A stretch of 64,000 nucleotides of DNA, taken from NCBI GenBank assembly GCA_017607445.1, contig JAEVHH010000002.1:6912001-6976000 (forward strand). Direction: 5' to 3'. Below are positions 56,447-64,000 of this stretch, piece by piece. Position numbers and translations under genes: made by a program. This stretch comes from Histoplasma ohiense (Eukaryota > Ascomycota > Eurotiomycetes > Onygenales > Ajellomycetaceae). The notes under the pieces are model-generated. The model saw only the letters and a list, made by a program, of their open reading frames with translations, had not been told where the DNA came from and did no database searches. Each line of letters opens with the position of its first letter. Positions within the stretch are counted from its first letter, which is position 1.

Positions 56447-59106
56447 CGTTGCTTATAATGGCTAAGGCCAAAATATCAACGACGAAGAGAATGAAAAATT
56501 AAAATCAAAATCAACATCAACATCAAGGCGGAGCCTCAGGAAGAAAAGGAAATGTACAGATACTTTTATTGTTTTTCAAAATCTACGGGATCCCGGAACA
56601 AAGATGTCATGAGGCCATTTCCCCCGTACTTATAGCGGGTTTAAGCCCAATAAAAGGAGGGCTGCTTCACGAAGCTTTGTTTAGCGCGGAACTAGCTGGC
56701 TTTCCAATTTCACTACAGCTGGTCCTGTTGGGCATCTGCATCAAATTTATGAACAAAAAAGGATAATGATGATCATGCCGCCCCTGCAAAGCCACAGCTC
56801 CAACTGGTGCTTGGAATTACAGGGCTATCGTGGTTCGTGGAAAATGAATGGGGGATGTGCGTGCGTCTACGGAGTAGAATGAACAGGGATTTTTATTACC
56901 ACCAACCTCAAGATTTGACAAAAAGCACATCAAACCAACGAGAAACAAGCTCATTGTCAAATTGCCAGCGGGACTGATGACATGAGTTCACGGGGCCGAG
57001 GAAAGGTCCATTCTTTGCGAATTCTTTGGGGCTTGAGTTTCAAAGTGCAGGAAATCCCAAGCTGCGGCAGAACAAGCAGCTGGCAGCAAAATATTGAGAA
57101 CTCATTGTGATTTGTTTTTGCACTTTTCAATTTACACATATGATTAATGATTCACAGATGGTTTCTTGAAGCTCAGAAAATTGAAAATACAACATACAGT
57201 CTATTCAGTCTATTAGGCATCCTAGTATATATCTCAGTTCTAGCAAAACGAGAGTTAATTCCTTGCCAGCCCGTCTGGAATCGGGCTAACTAAGCCTTAC
57301 GCCATCGGGAATAACACGCTTGGATCTCGAGGTCATGACGATCGGGGCTGTGTATCCAAAGGCAGCTGAAAGCTTGAGAGCGCCGCTTTCCAGTTGGGCT
57401 ACCACTGCAGATCCGGAGCAGCCAGAGTTAACTTTTTTTTACAAGGCATTACCGTCACGCTATGACCGGATTTCTGGATATCTACTGTTCCGATTTTCGG
57501 CTGGAGCTTGGCCATCGGACATTGGAAACAATCAAGTCAAAATTTTTGGGTTCTTCACCTGGCATGTCGATTATTTTATCCAGCGCTCGAACAATTTTTG
57601 ACGAACTATCTCATAAACAAACGATTACAGAAACTAAGATCTGGAATTTTGAGATCCAGTCTAACGACGTGCGTTGGCATCAAGGTATTACGTATTCCAA
57701 GAAAGCTCTCTTTATTTCTCAATTATCAAAACCAAAGGGCGTACTAGGGTATCAGGAGGAAGAATAGAATTCTTGATCCCAAACGTCTCTTCAATGCCCA
57801 TGCGCCAACGAACGTGTACTGCACCAGTTCCTGATACAGTGAAATGATGGCAAACAATTGTAGCATATGGTATCACAGAAACAGGCCGGTTCTTCGAGAA
57901 ACTGCAGAGAGGTCAGTCCCTTTACAGTCCTTGCATTTATCTTTCAGCATCATGCCCAAGTCTGAATTGTGGAAGGCAGGATCAGCCAGCCAATTACACA
58001 TATCGCTACCCCCAAACTCCAGCCACTATTGTTCATGGAAAGTGTGTCAGGCTTTGTGAAATGAGGTGAGATCCAGGCTCCTCAAATGCAATAGGATCAA
58101 CCCTTCTGACGAAATCTGTCTTGTTTTACACCCAGCAATCAATCTCAAGCCGGGCCTGGTACGAGTGACATGGCTGATGGGTCATAAAGACCCTCCCGTT
58201 GTTCCATCTTGCTTGCTGAAATTCAAGTTCAACATACCTTGCACTACAGACCTTCGATCATGGTCCATTTCCTCCCAGACGGAGTTCCTTACGCCTCGTC
58301 CGGGCCTCGACCGCTGGTGAATTTGATGTGCAATGGAGCTCTGAGGCAGCGACTGTAGATATAGAAGAGGAAACACAGATTTCAGGCAGAAACTTGAGGA
58401 AGTCAAGAATAATATACGTATAGCCACCCATGTATATTAAAAAAGAAAAATCCATGGTAGGTGCCAGACAAGCCTTTGCAGCAGACAGAGTTAATTCAGG
58501 ATCTCTGCTGCGTAATTCGCCATCCAACGCAGCCGTTATTTCAATCAATCAATTGAAGGGATCTCCTTCGCGCGTCTTTTTCCCAGATTGGTTCCCTAGC
58601 ATCTCTCAAAAAATTCGAAAAAAATCTCGTCGAATAAATTGACACATCGTATTCGACCAGCCGGGTCTAAATATAACCAGCTGCTTCGGGCCTCCAGCAA
58701 CTTCTGTCTGGACTCTGAATTGCGATTGATGCGTCCATCCAATGGCCACCGCCGTCCCCGTAATAGTCATGCTATCTGCTCGCTGTCAGAGTTTACCCCA
58801 CATGAAGTCGCTAGTCAACTGTGAACAACATGCCTGGGATGTTTTTTGTGAAACATGCATTTATATCTTCAGATGGGTTCCCACCTTCAGGGTTAATCCT
58901 TTTTGGTCCAGTGATACAACCTCCCATCAAAATTACATGGTTTACATTTTCTGTAGATCAAGTGACTTCCTTATGGATACCTTTATATTAACGATTGAGG
59001 TAGACAAGGGAGAGAATGCGGTGGCGATCAAACCCCAACCCTCTGGCTGTCGGAGTGCCGTTGTGTATCGGTGCTAAGTCGATTCGAAGGCCATACAGGA
59101 GAAGGG

Positions 59107-59739
59107 TGTCGGAACTAAATAAGTCCGAATATTGTCCCAAATACTGAATATCGATAAAATAAATTGAATTGATTATTCTCACTCCAATAATTACATGATA
59201 ATCAGGCAGTATTTATAAGAAAGAGAATGCTTGAATATATGATAGGGGCAGTGCTGGTATATATCGGAGCAGTGATCCGGTTTCCGGAATTGAGGCAATA
59301 GAAGATCCTTGCTAGTACAATCAACAGAATCCTTGATATGATATATGTTAGGCCACTGGGGCAAAAGAGCTCTCTCACACCAGCGCTCTGCTGGTAGTGG
59401 AGGGGACGAACCAATCCAAACCCCCCAACAGTATATCATTTCTCACACAGCGATATCAATGGTAGAACATGTGTTGCGAGCCGTGACACGTGACGGGCGT
59501 GGAACCGTGGAATCAACCGTGTTAAATTAGCCCTACGTTCTTCCAGAATGGAATTGTGTTAAAGTATACTGAATATCGATAGATAAATTGAATTGCTTAT
59601 TCTAACTCCAATAATTACATGATAACCAAGCAGTATTTATAAGTAAGAGAATGCTTGAACATATGGTAGAGGCAGTGCTCGGGTTTTCAGTTAGCGAGAT
59701 GTTACAAGATCCTTGATATACGAGATATCGTCTCCGACA
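59107..59739 (+). mobile_element. Paired LTRs with very short interior (TRIM-like)
   Basis: Two direct copies of the same LTR found as a solo element at 26803-27041. Copy 1 (about 59107-59353) begins TGTCGGAACT and includes the conserved core ccaataattacatgataat and cagtatttataag. Copy 2 (about 59531-59739) has a degenerate 5' end, the same core, and ends TCTCCGACA. The interior is only about 180 bp with no gag/pol. Cores are roughly 85-90% similar by eye. No matching target duplication was found (left flank aaggg, right flank cagcg). It may be a terminal-repeat retrotransposon in miniature, an internally deleted element, or two insertions side by side. Limits are approximate. Confidence 0.7.
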
Positions 59740-60169
59740 CAGCGTTTTTTGCACAGAAAAGTGGGTTTTTCTATAATAAAGAGAGAAGAGAAGAAGAAGG
59801 GAAGAGATACGTATATTGAACTTAACTCTGTATTAATTGGGGAAATTCTCCTTTTTACCTAGTGGTAGCAGTCCAATTTTACACAAGGCACCTTCTCATA
59901 CTAAATTAGGGCAAGTGGTACAAAGTGATCCGAAAAGTAGTGAAATATGTTATTGAATTCAGTTTGTGGGCCAAGTTTTACAGCAATAACAGTGACAAAA
60001 GATAGTTACGCATTCTTGTCTGATAAATGCCATTGAACATATTCGTTGCGCATCCCTACAGCCACGGCTCTGTGGTGCGTTCTGGATCTCCCTCAACCAT
60101 GGGAAAGCCCTCAACAGCAGGCTAAACAACCCAACACAGAGCTATTTGCCTACAGGATTGCCCCCAACC

Positions 60170-60170
<1 letters not shown>

Positions 60171-60203
<33 letters not shown>
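60171..60203. repeat. Poly-A tract (33 nt)
   Basis: Uninterrupted run of A about 430 bases upstream of the Argonaute start, followed by A/G-rich sequence. Homopolymer; possibly a retroposon tail. No flanking repeat was recognised. Confidence 0.95.
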
Positions 60204-60205
<2 letters not shown>

Positions 60206-60458
60206 AAGAGAAGGAACACACAAAACCAGCAAGAAAAATGACAACGAGCCATGCAGCAGATGAATGAAAGGAGTTCGTTTGCAGCAAGTCTTGTATTTTT
60301 TGACAGGTGGCAGACCGCCTGTGCATACCTGGATGGCTTTTCCATAGTTAGTTAGTTATTGCTTTTTGCTTATTTAAGGCAACTCTGGGATTGAGGCCTT
60401 CAACTACGGAGCCCCTGTATGCCTCATTGGACTCATCAAAATTAAGACAATTGAGGGG

Positions 60459-60467
60459 TATATAAAG
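60459..60467 (+). promoter_or_regulatory. Candidate TATA box of the Argonaute gene
   Basis: TATATAAAG lies 166-174 bases upstream of the ATG at 60633, directly after AGGGG, a stress-response-like element. Position and sequence fit a core promoter with a leader of about 130 bases. Not confirmed; an intron in the leader is possible (GTGAGT at 60516). Confidence 0.4.
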
Positions 60468-60632
60468 CCACCCAATACCAACAAACCCGCAAAAGCAAGT
60501 TCACTCTCTTTATCTGTGAGTCCCCCAACACTGGCTATTTTGTTTTACTCTATTTCCACAAAAGGAAGTGAATGCAATCCACTAACGTTTTTGATACTTG
60601 GCCGTATCGATTTTCATAGTCAAGCGATCAGC

Positions 60633-63600
60633 ATGTCGGGACAACAGCCTCGTGGTCAGCGAGGAGGAGGCGGAGGTCATCGAGGTGGACAACGGGGTCG
60701 CGGCTCTGAGAGGGGACGGGGCTCGCATCCTATCTTCGATTCTCCATCCGGTGGACGGGGGCGTGGTGACCGTGGTGGATTTCGAGGAGATCGTGGTGGC
60801 CGTGGTGATCGGGGTGGTTTTCGTGGAGGACGAGGTGGCTTCCGTGGCCCAGAGGTGTTTTCGTAAGTGGCAAGCGTGCCAATATACAAATCTGTTTAGA
60901 TTGCATCGCTTATACTTATCTCCTCATACTAGGCCAGCCAGCGGAGGCATCCCCCCTCCGGATCCCAAGGCCAAAAAAGTTGAGGACAGCTATAAAGGTT
61001 CTGGGAGCTCTGGAAAGGAGCTGAGTTTGGAGTCTCTTTCGATTAGCAGGGATTTCCCTCTTAGACCCGCCTTCGGGACTCAAGGAAGACCAGTCCTACT
61101 ATGGGCGAACTTCGTTGAGGTGAAATCAAATTCAGATCTCACGTTACACCGCTACAAGGTGGAAGTCCAGGAAAACGATGGCAAAACTCCTTCTGGCAGA
61201 AAACTCAAGCGTATTATCGAGCTTTTGTTGGAAGAGCACTTCAGGGACATGGAAAACAAAATTGCGACTGACTACAAAGCGACCTTGGTCTGCAAAACTG
61301 CACTTAACGTCGCCCAAGAAATGTTTCCAATTAGATATCGTCTCGAGGATGAAGACGAACCCTCCCCAAAAGCCAGGACTTACCAAGTTCGTGTCGTGGC
61401 AGTTGGTTCTGTCGATGTAGCGCCGTTGCTCCGTTATCTTTCCTCCCCTGCGGCCGGGGGATCGCTTCCGGGAAAAGATGAGATCATCCAGGCATTGAAT
61501 ATCGTTTTCGGTCACTATCCCAAAACAAATCGGGGTGTGCTTTCAATTGGTGCAAACAAACACTTTACACTGGGCCGGGATGCGGAGACCTACGACCTTT
61601 CCGGTGGTCTCACAGCACTCAAAGGCTTTTTCGTAAGCGTCCGTCCCGCAACCTCCCGCCTCCTCATGAATATACAAGTTAAGGCCACTCCCTGCTACAC
61701 TAGTGGGAGCCTACCCGATGTAATCAATGCCTGTTATGCAAACATTCGGGGCCCTACGCGCATTCACAAGCTCCACCGCTTCCTCAAGAAGGTACGCGTG
61801 AACGTCACTCACATCATCCGGAAAAATAAAGCAGGCCAGATCGCCATGCGAATCAAAACCATTGAGGGCCTTGCACATCAGAGTGATGGTCGGCATTTGC
61901 AGAACCCACCGCAAGTGCCCTGGCTCGGAGCAGGTCCGAAAGATGTCAAGTTCTTTCTTGATGGATCAACTCCCCCTCCAGAGGGTCAACCAAAGAAGAG
62001 TGGAAAGAAAGGCAAAAAAGGCCCAGCCAAACCGGGTGGAGATTCGCCTACAGGTTCATATATTAGTGTCTACGACTATTTTAAACGCAGTGAGTAACAA
62101 TATGAAAACCCCAGTCTCATCTCAGTTTCTTACGCTTCATAGACTACCCGAATGTTCCCGAGTTGAACAACGCATTTCCGGTTGTCAATGTTGGCAGCAA
62201 GGAGAAGCCAAGCTACCTTCCTGCTGAAGTCTGCCAGGTTCTGCCTGGCCAGCCTGCGAATGCCAAACTCACCCCGAATCAAACTCAGAACATGATTCGG
62301 TTTGCAGTCAGAAGGCCTGTGGAAAATGCCACGTCGATTGTCACCAATGGAGCTAAGGTGCTTGGGGTTGCCCCACAATTAAACCCTCTGCTGGTAAGCT
62401 GTTTCAATATCTACCGTTAAAGTTCTAGCGGCAGCTGCTCACACTACTTACTTAGGCCGGTATGGGATTATCTTTGCTGCCCAACCTAATAACTGTTCCT
62501 GGTCGCGTGCTGGAGAGTCCCACCATGGTCCAGTATAAAGGACAGAGCTTTAAAAACCCCCAAGCCGGGAACTGGAACCTTCAGAAGGTTGCATTCTCAC
62601 AAGGGTCGCAGCTCCCTCCCTGGACGTACCTTTACTTCCAGGGCAATCGAACAAACCTAGAGGCTCTTTCAGAGAGCGTTGATAGATTTGTTGATATGGC
62701 AAGGCTGCAAGGTCTCGCTGTTCCAGCACCAAGCCGACCAATCCCTGTCATTGTTCCTCACGGTCAAAGCCCGGAGGATATACCACTGGACCACTTTTTT
62801 GCTGAGATTCGCCAGCAATCCCGGGTAAGATTGGTACTAGTGATTCTACCATTTGAAAGCCCTCAAATCTACAACCATATAAAGTATAGGGGAGATATCA
62901 AAGATGGTATACATACTATTTGTGTCGTTGCAGAAAAGTTCGGAAAGAACCAACCTCAATACTTCGCGAACGTTGCCCTGAAGTTCAACTTGAAGCTCGG
63001 AGGAATCAACCACAATCTTCAACCGTCCAAACTGGGAATTATTTCTGAAGGTAAAACCATGGTTGTTGGTATTGATGTGACGCATCCAGCCCCAGGTTCT
63101 CTCCCCACCGCACCAAGCATTGCCGGAATGGTTGCCAGCGTGGATAAGTTTCTTGCTCAATGGCCAGCCAGCATCCGTCTTCAGCACCAGGCCCGTGCAG
63201 AGATGGTCGATGATCTCGATCCAATGCTCCAATCTCGTCTTCGCCATTGGCAGAAGAACAACTCTAAGAGCCTCCCGGAGAATATCCTGATATACCGTGA
63301 CGGGGTATCCGAAGGTCAGTACGGCAAAGTCCTTGAGGAGGAATTACCTCTACTCCGCAACGCATGCAAATCCATATATTCAGCCGACCAAACCAAGAAA
63401 GGCCTCCCCAGAATCACCATCATCATTGTCGGTAAACGCCACAATACGAGATTCTACCCAACCGATCTCAAAGATGCGGACAACAACTCAAATCCCAACA
63501 ACGGCACCGTCGTCGATCGCGGCGTCACTGAGACGCGCAACTGGGATTTCTTCCTCCAAGCCCACACTGCACTACAGGGGACTGCCCGACCGGCGCACTA

Positions 63601-63916
63601 CTATGTGATCCTCGATCAGGTTTTCTCCGGGCGAAAGACTTCGGGTCGCTTCAGCAGCATTGCCGACGAGCTTGAGGACCTGACACATAATCTCTGTTAT
63701 CTGTTCGGGCGAGCGACCAAGGCTGTCAGCATCTGTCCGCCGGCTTACTATGCGGATCTTGTGTGCGAGCGCGCCAGACGTTATTTGAGTAGGTATTTTG
63801 ACGTGACGCCTGAAACTAGTGTTAGTTCGTCCGGCGCTGGGAGTACTGGACCTGTGCCGACTGGTGGCGATATTCTGGTGCATAGGGACCTTGCGGATAG
63901 TATGTTTTATATCTGA
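60633..63916 (+). CDS. Argonaute (QDE-2-like) small-RNA effector
   Basis: Core effector of RNA silencing: binds small RNA guides and cleaves or silences target RNA. Four exons, 60633-60862, 60933-62089, 62143-62393 and 62456-63916, give 1032 aa. Residues 1-75 are an RGG box (GGFRGGRGGFRG). The N domain starts near FGTQGRPVLLWANFVEVKS. The linker and PAZ region follow (about 300-470, with HKLHRFLKKVRVNVTH), with a Lys/Gly-rich insert (KKSGKKGKKGPAK), then MID and Piwi. Catalytic residues: Asp in VVGIDVTHPAPG, glutamate finger in RAEMVDDL, Asp in YRDGVSEGQYG, and Asp in PPAYYADLVCERARR where human AGO2 has His. All four are acidic (DEDD), so slicing is plausible. The end is SMFYI, the usual family C-terminus. 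Intact. Confidence 0.96.
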
Positions 63917-64000
63917 GTGATATCCCCGTTTCCATATCATATCCAAGGAAGTTAATCGGGATTGGGTCAGTGTGCTGAAAATGATATGAAGGATGAAGGA
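63917..64000. other. Start of the region downstream of Argonaute
   Basis: 84 bases of 3' sequence to the end of the window. No feature seen. Confidence 0.6.

Larger units (their letters stand above)
56447..60632. other. Intergenic region with LTR relics upstream of Argonaute
   Basis: About 4.2 kb. The right end of the phospholipase B promoter is at the left edge. Frames of 60-110 codons between 56900 and 59000 match nothing I recognise. Two LTR copies lie at 59107-59353 and 59531-59739, a run of 33 A at 60171-60203, and the Argonaute promoter at the right edge. Confidence 0.55.

Noticed and set aside
60677..60889. Pro/Arg-rich - frame opposite Argonaute exon 1
   Set aside because: Complement of the RGG-box repeat; compositional shadow.
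1..64000. CRISPR array, bacterial operon or biosynthetic gene cluster
   Set aside because: No spaced direct repeats, no PKS/NRPS/terpene core gene, and all genes are eukaryotic with introns.

Overview
The window is nuclear DNA of a filamentous ascomycete. Genes carry short (50-160 nt) GT-AG introns with CTAAC/CTGAC-like branch points, and the proteins include fungus-only families (Zn2Cys6 and C2H2/fungal_trans regulators, MpkA/Slt2 MAP kinase, glyoxylate-cycle isocitrate lyase, neutral trehalase, secreted phospholipase B, a QDE-2-like Argonaute). Protein style plus AT-rich, repeat-bearing intergenic tracts suggest a eurotiomycete, most likely Onygenales; that placement is inference.

Layout. 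1-3.95 kb: AT-rich DNA without a convincing gene. 3.95-5.46 kb (-): dead DHA1/QDR-type drug transporter. 6.07-12.78 kb: TPMT-family methyltransferase (+), OTU deubiquitinase (-), short-chain dehydrogenase (+), neutral trehalase (+). 14.86-16.81 kb (+): isocitrate lyase. 18.31-19.62 kb (+): broken HNH nuclease-family gene. 20.6-23.8 kb (-): two-finger C2H2 plus fungal_trans regulator. 23.8-28.4 kb: gene desert with a clean solo LTR flanked by a 5-bp target duplication. 28.4-30.1 kb (-): F-box protein. 31.0-32.7 kb (-): MpkA. 32.7-35.3 kb: AT-rich. 35.3-37.6 kb (-): Zn2Cys6 regulator. 37.9-39.6 kb (+): broken aminoglycoside-phosphotransferase/AIM9-like gene. 40.2-41.4 kb (+): glucose-6-phosphate 1-epimerase-like protein. 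42.3-44.5 kb (+): MFS transporter. 44.8-45.3 kb: GGGAC-rich repeat remnant. 45.8-46.5 kb (-): HYPK-like protein, divergent from class II DAHP synthase (+, 47.0-48.7 kb). 49.4-53.4 kb (-): large BRCT protein. 54.3-56.4 kb (-): phospholipase B. 56.4-60.6 kb: non-coding, holding two more LTR copies only about 180 bp apart. 60.6-63.9 kb (+): Argonaute.

Housekeeping and metabolic genes (trehalose breakdown, glyoxylate shunt, aromatic amino acid entry, hexose-phosphate epimerisation, cell-wall integrity signalling) alternate with decayed members of families that expand in fungi (MFS, HNH, APH) and retrotransposon relics. No biosynthetic cluster or bacterial-style operon is visible. The strongest leads are the same LTR family in three places, including a miniature paired form 0.9 kb upstream of Argonaute; three independently decayed accessory genes, two with transition-type nonsense codons; a probable in-frame 60-nt intron in the C2H2 regulator; and a frame break immediately before the F-box. 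Exon borders were worked out by eye from splice signals and frame continuity; expected residues in broken genes come from general memory of the families, not from an alignment.
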